Positions 1-6,626 of a DNA stretch of 15,125 bases are shown here, in pieces. Each line of letters starts with the position of its first letter. The stretch's first letter is position 1. Source of the stretch: JBGLNL01 sp964548045 (lineage in GTDB: Bacteria > Chloroflexota > Dehalococcoidia > SZUA-161 > SpSt-899); NCBI GenBank assembly GCA_964548045.1, contig CAZJQZ010000052.1:1-15125 (forward strand). Direction: 5' to 3'. Below the pieces are notes generated by a model, which searched no databases, was not told the origin of the DNA, and saw only the letters and a list, made by a program, of their open reading frames with translations. A program made the translations under genes and the position numbers.

Positions 1-190
1 ATAACAGGCTCCGGGCATGGTTGCTCTCAAGTATTTCTGATCCCCTGGTGGAAGTGTGCATGTGTTCCAGCAGCAACTTGAGGGCCGCTTCTACCCTTTC
101 AAGCCGTTCCTCGGGGGCTTCAGGCTTCTGGCCGAGGGGAAGAGGATTCTCCTCTGAAGAAGGTATGCTATCAGGTTCCTCATTTTTCAT
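1..190 (-). CDS. Partial hypothetical protein (N-terminal 63 residues)
   Basis: The open frame runs from an ATG at 190-188 to the window edge without a stop and gives 63 residues. The first ~30 residues are acidic and proline-rich (MKNEEPDSIPSSEENPLPLG), as in a disordered N-terminal tail. The following stretch (EERLERVEAALKLLLEHMH) looks like an amphipathic helix or short coiled coil. I recognise no family and the rest of the protein lies outside the window. There is no Shine-Dalgarno sequence. An extended -10 box (TGCTATAAT, minus strand, 206-198) ends only 7 nt before the ATG, so the transcript probably starts at or next to the start codon. This supports both the gene and this start, although a later in-frame start cannot be excluded. 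Confidence 0.6.
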   Translation of the reverse strand, partial: MKNEEPDSIPSSEENPLPLGQKPEAPEERLERVEAALKLLLEHMHTSTRGSEILESNHARSLL

Positions 191-197
191 TGCGTGT

Positions 198-206
198 ATT
201 ATAGCA
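198..206 (-). promoter_or_regulatory. Extended -10 promoter for the leftmost minus-strand gene
   Basis: The minus strand reads TGCTATAAT here, a perfect -10 hexamer with the TGn extension. No good -35 lies 16-18 nt upstream, which is acceptable for an extended -10 promoter. Only 7 nt (ACACGCA) separate the hexamer from the ATG, which places the expected transcription start at the initiation codon. Confidence 0.5.
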
Positions 207-464
207 CAACTGGCAAGAGTATTTGTACACTATTCAACAACGTGCGTTCAGGATTCCCTGTGTATGATTTTTGGGGCTAACCCGTTAATAAGTCTGGGGT
301 TAGTATACGTTGATAATGAGGGCTGACACACTGGCACGGATAGGGCTGGCGGATTATTATGTTAGTATGGTGAGTTTTTATGTATTGCTGTCCCCGATAA
401 ATATATCTTGAGTTATACTGGCGGACAGGAGCTGTGGATAATTGTACAAGGGAGTAATGATGCC

Positions 465-671
465 ATGATGAAAGTCTGGGGAATGCTTTCGCCCGAAGAT
501 GAAGAGGCCGGATTTGATCTGGTAATGGATGATGACTGGTATGTAGTGCTTTTGAGTAAAAACAAGACCATAGCTCGTTTTGATCCGCGTGATTACACGG
601 CATCAGAGTTACATTCGGAAGTGGAGACAATACTGAGTACAATCCGGGGAGAACCTGACGGGGTATGTTGA
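465..671 (+). CDS. Small hypothetical protein (68 aa)
   Basis: This is a 68-residue acidic protein of unknown function. It contains WYVVLLSKNKTIARFDPRDY followed by a helix-like tail (TASELHSEVETIL). The alternation of hydrophobic and charged residues looks like a genuine small folded alpha/beta protein. I chose the ATG at 465 because GGGAGT at 450-455 sits 9 nt upstream. The frame stays open upstream to about 366, with only a TTG at 408 as another start, which would add 19 residues. There are no Cys motifs, membrane segments or signal peptide. It converges on the carboxymuconolactone-decarboxylase-family gene and stands alone. The call of a real gene rests on composition and the ribosome site only. 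Confidence 0.5.
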   Translation: MMKVWGMLSPEDEEAGFDLVMDDDWYVVLLSKNKTIARFDPRDYTASELHSEVETILSTIRGEPDGVC

Positions 672-678
672 CAGGAAT

Positions 679-696
679 ATCAAATTCTTATTTGAT
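679..696. terminator. Weak hairpin between convergent genes
   Basis: A perfect 7-bp inverted repeat, ATCAAAT / ATTTGAT, encloses a TCTT loop between the plus-strand small gene (stop at 671) and the minus-strand operon (last stop at 738). It is AT-rich and lacks a clear T-run on either side, so as a bidirectional terminator it would be weak. Position is the main argument. Confidence 0.3.
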
Positions 697-737
697 TAGG
701 GTTTAAACAAATGTAACGCAGAGTCTTTGCCCGGTCT

Positions 738-1301
738 TCACTTTTTGCCCATCAGTTTTTTTATTGACCCTGCCGATTGTTTATCAACATCAACTTCCAG
801 CGGCCCAAGCACTCGCGCTATCATTCCCCAGTAGCCAATGGTTATTGTCAGTTCAACAATACTGCGTTCGCTAAGATGTTTTCGGATTGATCTAAATACT
901 CGATCCGATGCTTTAATGTTGAGGGTAACCTGGTCGGTGTATGCCAGAACGGCTTTTTCCGCTTTATCAAAATTGTCCGATTCTGGCCACTCGTGAATAT
1001 CATCAATTTGTTCTTGGTTGATGCCAACTTCCAGCGCAATGGGCACATGCTGCTCCCATTCGTATTCACTTCCCATCAAAATGGCGATTCTCAGGATAGC
1101 AAGCTCGCGGAATTTCGGTGAAAGTTCTGTTTGATCCAGAAGTACATTCCCCAGTTTTAAGAAGCTCGATAATGTGGAAGGACTGTGAGCTATTGTTCTA
1201 TATAAATTCAGAACCTCTGCCCCGTTTTTCTCTATCTTCTCAAGAAGTTCCCTGCTTTCTAAAGGAGCTTCTTCGTTTTGCAACATTCGCACACGTGTCA
1301 T
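738..1301 (-). CDS. Carboxymuconolactone decarboxylase (AhpD-like) family protein
   Basis: This 187-residue all-helical protein of the CMD/AhpD-like superfamily is related to COG2128-type proteins. The core reads LSPKFRELAILRIAILMGSE (residues 60-79) followed by YEWEQHVPIALEVG (80-93), the family pattern in which a Glu and a His (E83, H85) line the active site. The last third (YTDQVTLNIKASDRVF, then ELTITIGYWGMIARVL) is the typical C-terminal helix pair. The protein contains no cysteine, so it lacks the CxxC redox pair of AhpD and cannot be a peroxidase-linked disulfide reductase. It groups with the cysteine-free decarboxylase-like members, whose substrates are mostly unknown. The start is firm: GGAGG precedes the ATG by 7 nt, and the ATG overlaps the stop of the upstream gene (ATGA). 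It is the last gene of the ligA operon. Confidence 0.85.
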   Translation of the reverse strand: MTRVRMLQNEEAPLESRELLEKIEKNGAEVLNLYRTIAHSPSTLSSFLKLGNVLLDQTELSPKFRELAILRIAILMGSEYEWEQHVPIALEVGINQEQIDDIHEWPESDNFDKAEKAVLAYTDQVTLNIKASDRVFRSIRKHLSERSIVELTITIGYWGMIARVLGPLEVDVDKQSAGSIKKLMGKK

Positions 1302-1585
1302 AAGTTTTCCTCCAGATTATTTTGCAAGTAGTAATCCCAGGTACCAGTAGTCCAGCACTCCAGGAATTGTGTCCCATAAAGTTTTTTCACGCTCTTTATA
1401 ATATCATATATCGGAACAAAATCATAGCTCCCGTGCTGTTCTAAATAATCAATATGAAGTTTACCTTTTTGAGTGTGTGAATGGAGCATGCCGTGGTGCT
1501 TTCCATCAAATTCCACCGGGATGAAACCGTTTTCCCGGCACATCCCCAGGTCGAAAGCAGTGGTTGGTTGCAGATACCTTTCCAT
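1298..1585 (-). CDS. Hypothetical protein (95 aa)
   Basis: I do not recognise this 95-residue protein. It is rich in His and aromatic residues, with a notable segment GKHHGMLHSHTQKGKLHID (residues 28-46) and a C-terminal run of Trp and Tyr (ECWTTGTWDYYLQ, 76-88). It has no signal peptide or membrane segment. The clustered histidines could bind a metal, but there is no recognised motif, so this is only a possibility. It starts 6 nt after the stop of the YkgJ-type gene and its own stop overlaps the CMD-family ATG (ATGA). It is therefore almost certainly co-translated with both. The ribosome site (GGAG about 12 nt upstream) is modest, consistent with coupling to the gene before it. Confidence 0.75.
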   Translation of the reverse strand: MERYLQPTTAFDLGMCRENGFIPVEFDGKHHGMLHSHTQKGKLHIDYLEQHGSYDFVPIYDIIKSVKKLYGTQFLECWTTGTWDYYLQNNLEENL

Positions 1586-1591
1586 TTTGGC

Positions 1592-2068
1592 TTAGGCTCC
1601 AAAAGAGGGCAGGCCGCTTATGAATATAGCAGGGACAATTTCATGTTTACCATGTACTCCGTCATCTTCGATACAAGCTGTTATTTCCTCGATGTTATGG
1701 TGCTTGCCCTGATCAATGCCGGGGCAGGTTTTGGCTGTATTTAGCCATGTCTGATCGCTGGCCACGTTCGCTTCCCAGAATGGCCAGGTCCGGCATTGCT
1801 TTGGCCGATGTTCGTATATAACACAGCCGTGGGTTCGGTTGAAGAATATGCAGTCATCATTTTCTCGCTCGGTAAGGCAGGTGCCGTGGCCATCAATGTT
1901 GATGGTATAACGTTTGCGAAAATCGACTTCACCAATTTCCAGATGCCTGGAGATTGACACAATTTCTTCATCGCTGACCCACACATGCCCGGGACAACCG
2001 CTGCAGCAGTTGCCGCAGCGCTGACATTCGAAGTAAAGGCCGTCTTTATACCAGGGCTGTTCGGTCAT
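1592..2068 (-). CDS. YkgJ-family cysteine-cluster protein
   Basis: This 158-residue protein is of the YkgJ / CxxCxxCC zinc- or iron-binding family. The N-terminal cluster is FECQRCGNCCSGCPG (residues 14-27), with Cys15, 18, 21, 22 and 25. Further cysteines follow at 64, 73, 82, 92 and 115, including the family hallmark GCVIYEHRPKQCRTWPFW (81-98). Members are thought to bind a metal or Fe-S cluster, but their reaction is mostly unknown. The extra Cys25 right after the CC pair gives a CxxCxxCCxxC spacing. The ATG overlaps the ligA stop by 4 nt, so translation is probably coupled to the ligase. No signal peptide is visible, so it should be cytoplasmic. The family call is firm; the function is open. 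Confidence 0.85.
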   Translation of the reverse strand: MTEQPWYKDGLYFECQRCGNCCSGCPGHVWVSDEEIVSISRHLEIGEVDFRKRYTINIDGHGTCLTERENDDCIFFNRTHGCVIYEHRPKQCRTWPFWEANVASDQTWLNTAKTCPGIDQGKHHNIEEITACIEDDGVHGKHEIVPAIFISGLPSFGA

Positions 2069-4086
2069 GAATTATCACCGCCCAGCAAACTCAGCAGTTC
2101 CTGTTCATTTAGAATCTTGATTCCCAGCTCACGAGCCTTATCTATCTTGGAGCCGGGATCGGAACCGGCCACCACGTATGATGTCTTTTTTGAGATGCTG
2201 GAGCTTGCCGATCCGCCCAGTTCTTTGATTTTTACTTCAGCTTCTCCACGGGTGAGGGATTCCAGTTTCCCGGTGAGAACGAAAGTTTGTCCGGCTAACG
2301 ACGCGGCTTTGGGCTCAGTGATTTCTGTTTCCATTCTGACTCCAGCCTGTCGTAACCGTTCGATGATCTGCTGGTTTTGAGGCTGCCGGAAAAAGGAGAT
2401 GATGCTCTCGGCGATTCGGGGTCCCACGGAAGAGATGGCGATCAGTTCTTCTTCGGTGGCTGCGGCCAGCTTATCCATGTTTGGGAAACGAGTTGTCAGG
2501 AGTTCGGCCGTTTCAGCGCCGACGTGTTCAATCCCCAGCCCGAATATAAGTTTTGCGAAAGGCTGTTCCTTGCTGTTTTCTATGGATTCTAAAATGTTTT
2601 CCACGCTTTTTTCAGCCATTTTTTCGAGATTGAGAAGTTGGGCTCGCTTTTCATACAGCGTGTAAAAATCGGAAACATCTTGAATCAATCCGGCTTCAAA
2701 AAGGGCGATACAGAGGTTTTCCCCGATTCCTTCAATATCCATTGCTCCGCGTGAGACGAAGTGTTTCAGCTTTTCCAGTGACTGTGCCTTGCACGCCACA
2801 TTGGTGCATCTGTGTATTGACTCGCCCTCCGTGCGGATTACCTCGGCTCCGCATACCGGGCATTTGGCGGGCATCTCGAAAACCTTCTCCTGTCCTGTAC
2901 GTTTCCCGGCTACTGGTGCCACAACCTTGGGAATGACATCCCCGGCACGATGCACGATCACCGTATCCCCGATGCGCAAATCACGTTGTTTGATATAATC
3001 TTCGTTGTGAAGCGTGGCGTGCTGGACGGTTACGCCGCCTACATTCACGGGCTCAAGAATGGCAACCGGGTTCAGGGTGCCGGTGCGCCCCACGTTGATA
3101 TCGATATCGATCAATTTCGTGGTGGCCTGTATTGGCGCAAATTTGCAGGCAATGGCCCAGCGCGGGTCACGGGCCACGGCCCCGAGACGATCCTGAAGTT
3201 CGAAGCTATTGACTTTTACCACCACGCCGTCGGCCTCGAAAGGCAGGGATTCTCGCTTTCCTTCACAATCCTGACGGTATCGGGCGGCTTCCTCGATGGT
3301 TTTAAAAATATCATTATAAGGGCTGATCTTGAATCCGAGTGATTTCAGGTATTCGAGGGTTTCCCAGTGCGTTGCGGGCATTGCCTTCCCTTCGGCCCAG
3401 CCGAGAGCATAAATGTAAATATCCAGCGGTCGCTGCGCCGTGACTCTGGGATCGAGTTGCCGCAAAGATCCGGCAGCGGCATTTCTGGGGTTGGCGAACA
3501 GGGGCTGGCCTCCTTTGGCCCGCATTTCATTCAAATTTTCAAAACCGCTTTTTGAGAGGAAGACCTCTCCCCTGACCTCGAATCTTGGGGGGGTGTCTTC
3601 GGGCAATGAGAGGGGAATACTGCGAACCGTTCGCAAATTCTCGGTAACGTTCTCGCCTCGTGAGCCATCGCCTCTGGTGGCCCCGGTGACCAGCATACCG
3701 TCAACATAGGTGAGGGCTACTGCCAGGCCATCCATCTTCAGTTCGCAGACCATCTCGAAGGTTTGCCCATCAAGGAGGTTCAGGGCCCTTTTATGCCAGG
3801 CAAACAGTTCTTCATCGGAAAAAGCGTTGCTGAGACTGAGTAGCGGTACCGGGTGATCGACCACTCCAAAAGCTTCGATGGGAGCGGCTCCCACTCGTTG
3901 AGTTGGCGAATCCGGGGTGACGAATTGCGGATGTTTTTCTTCCAGCGACGCAAGCTCGCGCATCAACTCATCATACTCAGCATCGCTGATTTGCGGATTG
4001 TCGAGCACGTAGTAATGGTGTCCGTGGGTATTGAGTTGCTCGCGGAGATACCGGATTCTTTTTTGAACCTCTTCAATACTTTCCAT
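2065..4086 (-). CDS. ligA: NAD-dependent DNA ligase LigA
   Basis: This 673-residue ligase seals nicks in replication and repair using NAD+. Domains in order: the NMN-binding domain Ia with HHYYVLD (23-29); the adenylation domain with the KMDG motif, where Lys117 is the AMP-accepting residue; further nucleotidyltransferase motifs, including ANPRNAAAGSLRQLD (198-212) and EADGVVVKVN (284-293); an OB fold; a four-cysteine zinc finger (Cys409, 412, 427, 432); helix-hairpin-helix repeats with GLGIEHVG (516-523) and SSVGPRIAE (552-560); and a C-terminal BRCT domain from about 597. The length is normal for the family and all key residues are present. It is the first gene of the four-gene minus-strand operon. 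The Shine-Dalgarno site is weak. Its promoter shares an intergenic region with the divergent oxidoreductase operon. Confidence 0.98.
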   Translation of the reverse strand: MESIEEVQKRIRYLREQLNTHGHHYYVLDNPQISDAEYDELMRELASLEEKHPQFVTPDSPTQRVGAAPIEAFGVVDHPVPLLSLSNAFSDEELFAWHKRALNLLDGQTFEMVCELKMDGLAVALTYVDGMLVTGATRGDGSRGENVTENLRTVRSIPLSLPEDTPPRFEVRGEVFLSKSGFENLNEMRAKGGQPLFANPRNAAAGSLRQLDPRVTAQRPLDIYIYALGWAEGKAMPATHWETLEYLKSLGFKISPYNDIFKTIEEAARYRQDCEGKRESLPFEADGVVVKVNSFELQDRLGAVARDPRWAIACKFAPIQATTKLIDIDINVGRTGTLNPVAILEPVNVGGVTVQHATLHNEDYIKQRDLRIGDTVIVHRAGDVIPKVVAPVAGKRTGQEKVFEMPAKCPVCGAEVIRTEGESIHRCTNVACKAQSLEKLKHFVSRGAMDIEGIGENLCIALFEAGLIQDVSDFYTLYEKRAQLLNLEKMAEKSVENILESIENSKEQPFAKLIFGLGIEHVGAETAELLTTRFPNMDKLAAATEEELIAISSVGPRIAESIISFFRQPQNQQIIERLRQAGVRMETEITEPKAASLAGQTFVLTGKLESLTRGEAEVKIKELGGSASSSISKKTSYVVAGSDPGSKIDKARELGIKILNEQELLSLLGGDNS

Positions 4087-4141
4087 TTGCTCTGGTTGTT
4101 ATGGCAAACGCAGGCCGAGATTGTATTTACCTGTTGGCCTA

Positions 4142-4172
4142 AGTATAGCATGGTTTTCCCTGAGCGTAGCAA
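4142..4172 (-). promoter_or_regulatory. ligA operon promoter (extended -10)
   Basis: On the minus strand there is a TATACT -10 box (4147-4142) preceded by TGC, an extended -10. A partial -35 (TTGCTA, 4172-4167) is separated by 19 nt, which is longer than ideal. The predicted start is near 4135, giving a leader of about 50 nt before the ligA ATG. It faces away from the promoter of the oxidoreductase operon. Confidence 0.45.
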
Positions 4173-4177
4173 GGGTT

Positions 4178-4206
4178 TTGATTCAATGGATTGGTTGTGC
4201 TAGAAT
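4178..4206 (+). promoter_or_regulatory. Promoter of the 2-oxoacid:ferredoxin oxidoreductase operon
   Basis: A -35 box TTGATT (4178-4183), a 17-nt spacer and a -10 box TAGAAT (4201-4206) carrying a TGC extension make a good sigma70-type promoter. The expected transcription start near 4213 leaves a leader of about 70 nt. Its -35 lies only 6 nt from the possible -35 of the divergent ligA promoter. Confidence 0.6.
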
Positions 4207-4234
4207 AACCGGCGTAGTTTGTAGAAAGGGGTGA

Positions 4235-4284
4235 TTCTCCTCATCTGGAGGGGGAAAGCCGCATGAAATATTAGGAGGGGATCT
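4235..4284 (+). promoter_or_regulatory. Structured leader with three-codon mini-ORF before the ferredoxin gene
   Basis: Positions 4235-4242 (TTCTCCTC) can pair with 4248-4255 (GAGGGGGA) around a 5-nt ATCTG loop, giving an 8-bp stem with two G-U pairs. The right arm is itself a Shine-Dalgarno sequence (GGAGGGGG, 4247-4254). It precedes a tiny ORF, ATG-AAA-TAT-TAG (4263-4274). The last base of the TAG is the first G of the second Shine-Dalgarno (GGAGGGG, 4274-4280), which serves the TTG start of the ferredoxin gene. The layout fits translational coupling or ribosome-binding control. It could also be chance in a G-rich leader. Confidence 0.35.
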
Positions 4285-4542
4285 TTGGGCCAGGATAAAG
4301 TTAAATCCGTTCGAGGTCAGGTTCATATAATGCCCGAACGCTGCAAGGGCTGTGGTTTCTGCATTCAGTTTTGCCCGAATCAGGTGCTGGCGGAATCCGA
4401 TGAAACAAACCAGAAAGGGTATCATTTTCCGTACGTAGCCAAACCTGATGAGTGTATTGCATGCAACCTTTGCGAGGCGATCTGCCCGGATTTTGTCATC
4501 AGCGTGACTGCTGATAAAGATAAGGAGGCAGCCAGTGTCTAG
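4285..4542 (+). CDS. korD: 2-oxoacid:ferredoxin oxidoreductase, ferredoxin (delta) subunit
   Basis: This is an 85-residue 2[4Fe-4S] ferredoxin-like subunit. It has two classical clusters: Cys20, 23, 26, 30 (CKGCGFCIQFCP) and Cys57, 60, 63, 67 (CIACNLCEAICP). In multi-subunit 2-oxoacid oxidoreductases this subunit passes electrons from the thiamine-linked active site to external ferredoxin. The start is TTG at 4285, with GGAGG six nt upstream; no ATG in frame lies near enough. Its last codons overlap the GTG start of the alpha gene by 8 nt, so the two are translationally coupled. The linker between clusters (residues 31-56) is longer than in free clostridial ferredoxins, which is usual for KorD/PorD-type subunits. 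Substrate specificity cannot be read from this subunit. Confidence 0.9.
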   Translation: MGQDKVKSVRGQVHIMPERCKGCGFCIQFCPNQVLAESDETNQKGYHFPYVAKPDECIACNLCEAICPDFVISVTADKDKEAASV

Positions 4543-5686
4543 TAATGGCCCACTTACAGGTGAGTTTTTCATGAATGGGGATATTGCCTGCGCTGAGGGG
4601 GGCATCAGCGCGGGATGCCGTTTTTTTGCCGGTTATCCGATCACGCCGGCGACGGAGGTGGCCGAAAGGATGGCCGAAAGGCTCCCTGAGATTGGCGGAA
4701 CGTTTATACAGATGGAGGACGAGATTGCCTCGATGGCGGCCATTCTGGGTGGTTCGTGGGGTGGGGCAAAGTCAATGACCTCCACTTCCGGACCGGGATT
4801 CAGTCTGATGATGGAAAACCTGGGATTGGGAGCCATGCTGGAAACCCCCTGTGTTCTGGTAAATGTTCAGCGGGCCGGGCCCTCAACCGGTTTGCCCACC
4901 GCACCGCAGCAAGGCGATATGATGCAGGCGCGCTGGGGATCGCACGGACTGTATCCGATGATTGCGCTGGCTCCCTGTTCGCCACAGGAGATATTCGATC
5001 TGACGATCAAAGCGTTCAATCTTTCTGAAAAATATCGCACTCCGGTTCTAGTCATGGCAGACGAGTCGGTGGGGCACATGAGCGAGAAGGTTGTTATTCC
5101 TCCGCCGGAGGAGATTGAACTGGTTTCCCGAAAGAAGCCGACGGCACCTCCGGGGGAATATATACCCTACAAACCTGATGATGACCTGGTTCCTCCGATG
5201 GGTCTTACCGGAGAAGGGTACTACTTCCATGTCACCGGTCTCACGCACGATGAGAGGGGATACCCGGACATGAGCGCCGATGCTCAGGAAAGGCTGATTC
5301 GGAGACTAATCAACAAAATCGAACTTAATAAGAACGATATTATCGAAGTTGAAGAGGATCAGATAGAGGGCGCTGATGTGGTGGTATGCTCGTACGGCAT
5401 CTCGGCCCGGGTGGCGCTTCTGGCTATCAAGTCGGCTAGGGAAGAGGGGATAAAAGTGGGGATGCTGCGGCTCGTTACGGTGTGGCCCTTCCCCGATCAG
5501 AGAATTCGTGAGGTGGCCACTAAAATAAAGGCATTTGTGGTTCCGGAACTGAACAATGGGCAAATTGCGCTTGAAGTTGAACGATGCGCTGGCGGAGCCG
5601 CCGAGACGGTTCTGGTCGGGCACATGGGCGGCGCGGTTCACGATCCACAGGTAATTCTTGAAGCTATCAGGAAGGCTGCAAAATGA
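4535..5686 (+). CDS. korA: 2-oxoacid:ferredoxin oxidoreductase, alpha subunit
   Basis: This 383-residue alpha subunit carries the pyrimidine-binding half of the thiamine site and the transketolase C-terminal-like domain. Hallmarks are FFAGYPITPATEVAERMA (residues 30-47), QMEDEIASMAAILGGSWGGA (59-78) and TSTSGPGFSLMMENLG (82-97), all typical of KorA/VorB-type proteins. The C-terminal third (VVVCSYGISARVAL, then GMLRLVTVWPFPDQ) is the swivel domain. It starts at GTG 4535 with AAGGAGG about 8 nt upstream, and its TGA overlaps the ATG of the beta gene. Together with the beta subunit it oxidatively decarboxylates a 2-oxoacid with CoA to an acyl-CoA. 2-Oxoglutarate or a branched-chain 2-oxoacid are both possible. 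The nearby aminotransferase and Liv transporter favour amino-acid-derived 2-oxoacids, but that is inference. Confidence 0.93.
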   Translation: MSSNGPLTGEFFMNGDIACAEGGISAGCRFFAGYPITPATEVAERMAERLPEIGGTFIQMEDEIASMAAILGGSWGGAKSMTSTSGPGFSLMMENLGLGAMLETPCVLVNVQRAGPSTGLPTAPQQGDMMQARWGSHGLYPMIALAPCSPQEIFDLTIKAFNLSEKYRTPVLVMADESVGHMSEKVVIPPPEEIELVSRKKPTAPPGEYIPYKPDDDLVPPMGLTGEGYYFHVTGLTHDERGYPDMSADAQERLIRRLINKIELNKNDIIEVEEDQIEGADVVVCSYGISARVALLAIKSAREEGIKVGMLRLVTVWPFPDQRIREVATKIKAFVVPELNNGQIALEVERCAGGAAETVLVGHMGGAVHDPQVILEAIRKAAK

Positions 5687-6528
5687 ATCAAAAAAAGAAC
5701 GAAATTTCTGCCCTCAGTCTGTTAAGAGAAGAGCGCATGCCTCATATTTGGTGTCCGGGATGCGGGCTCGGCACTGTTTTGAATGCTTTTTTGAATGCGT
5801 TGATCAAAAGCGAACTGCCTCTGGAAAAGATGGCGGTGGTTTCAGGCATTGGCTGCACCGGTCGGACGGCAGGCTATGTGAAGCTGGATTCCTTCCATAC
5901 CACTCATGGCCGGGCCATTCCTTTTGCTACGGGACTGAAGCTGGCCAATCCGGAACTTAATGTTGTGGTGGTCAGTGGAGATGGCGACCTTGCCTCTATT
6001 GGGGGGAATCATCTTATCCATGCCGCCCGCCGAAATATGGATATAACTATAATCTGCGTGAATAACTTCAACTACGGAATGACGGGTGGACAGGTAGCGC
6101 CCACTACGCCGCTTACCGCTCGTACGTCAACCTCTCCCTATGGCTGTTCCGAGCCTCCTTTCAGTTTGCCCAGTCTGGTAGCAGCTGCCGGAGGAGCTTA
6201 TGTGGCTCGCTGGACAGCAATGCATGTTCGGCAGATGACAAAGGCTTTCGTGGAAGCCATGCTTAAACCGGGATTCAGCTTTGTAGAAGTGATTTCTCCC
6301 TGTCCTACTCAGTATGGAAGGAAAAACCAGCAGGCGACCGGGCTTGCCCAGATGAATTACTATCGCGATAACAGCGTCATTAAGCACGGTGCGGACCCTC
6401 AGGATGTGAGTATTGAATTCAATGGCACTATTACTGTAGGTAAGTTCGTTGATATCGAACGCCCCACTTTCTCTGATCTCCGGGAAGAAATAGTCGGTGC
6501 GAAATTTAATCCTGAGTCGAAGGCATAA
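5683..6528 (+). CDS. korB: 2-oxoacid:ferredoxin oxidoreductase, beta (TPP-binding) subunit
   Basis: This 281-residue subunit binds thiamine diphosphate and the proximal [4Fe-4S] cluster. The cluster cysteines appear complete: Cys24 and Cys27 in WCPGCG, Cys58 in GIGCTGR, and Cys207 in ISPCPTQYG. The TPP/Mg motif is GDGD (99-102) followed by NNFNYGMTGGQ (127-137). RTAGYVKLDSFHTTHGRAIP (61-80) is a conserved part of the active-site wall. The length is normal for KorB. The ATG overlaps the alpha-subunit stop (ATGA), so alpha and beta are made in equal amounts. The gene ends 98 nt before the GreA-like fusion gene, and no clear terminator is seen in that gap. Confidence 0.95.
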   Translation: MNQKKNEISALSLLREERMPHIWCPGCGLGTVLNAFLNALIKSELPLEKMAVVSGIGCTGRTAGYVKLDSFHTTHGRAIPFATGLKLANPELNVVVVSGDGDLASIGGNHLIHAARRNMDITIICVNNFNYGMTGGQVAPTTPLTARTSTSPYGCSEPPFSLPSLVAAAGGAYVARWTAMHVRQMTKAFVEAMLKPGFSFVEVISPCPTQYGRKNQQATGLAQMNYYRDNSVIKHGADPQDVSIEFNGTITVGKFVDIERPTFSDLREEIVGAKFNPESKA

Positions 6529-6583
6529 AAAAACAGAGGTATCTGATTAGGGACTGATGAAGTAATTCGAGTTAATCTTTCCC

Positions 6584-6592
6584 TGCTATATT
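6584..6592 (+). promoter_or_regulatory. Internal extended -10 promoter upstream of the GreA-like gene
   Basis: TGCTATATT gives a TGn extension and a -10 box with one mismatch (TATATT, 6587-6592). No convincing -35 is seen. The expected start near 6599 would give a leader of about 28 nt to the ATG at 6627. This would allow the GreA-like gene and the gamma subunit to be transcribed separately from the rest of the operon. Confidence 0.4.
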
Positions 6593-6626
6593 TTGGATTA
6601 GCATTTACAGGTAATATGGAGGATTG

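Noticed and set aside
408..464. TTG start for the small plus-strand gene
   Set aside because: No ribosome site precedes it, whereas the ATG at 465 has GGGAGT at a good distance.
4111..4140. Inverted AGGCC / GGCCT words in the ligA leader
   Set aside because: The arms are 5 bp and the loop is 19 nt, which is too little to call an operator or riboswitch.
4183..4605. Antisense open frame across the kor leader and ferredoxin gene
   Set aside because: It lies opposite a clear ferredoxin gene and the kor promoter, with no family motifs.
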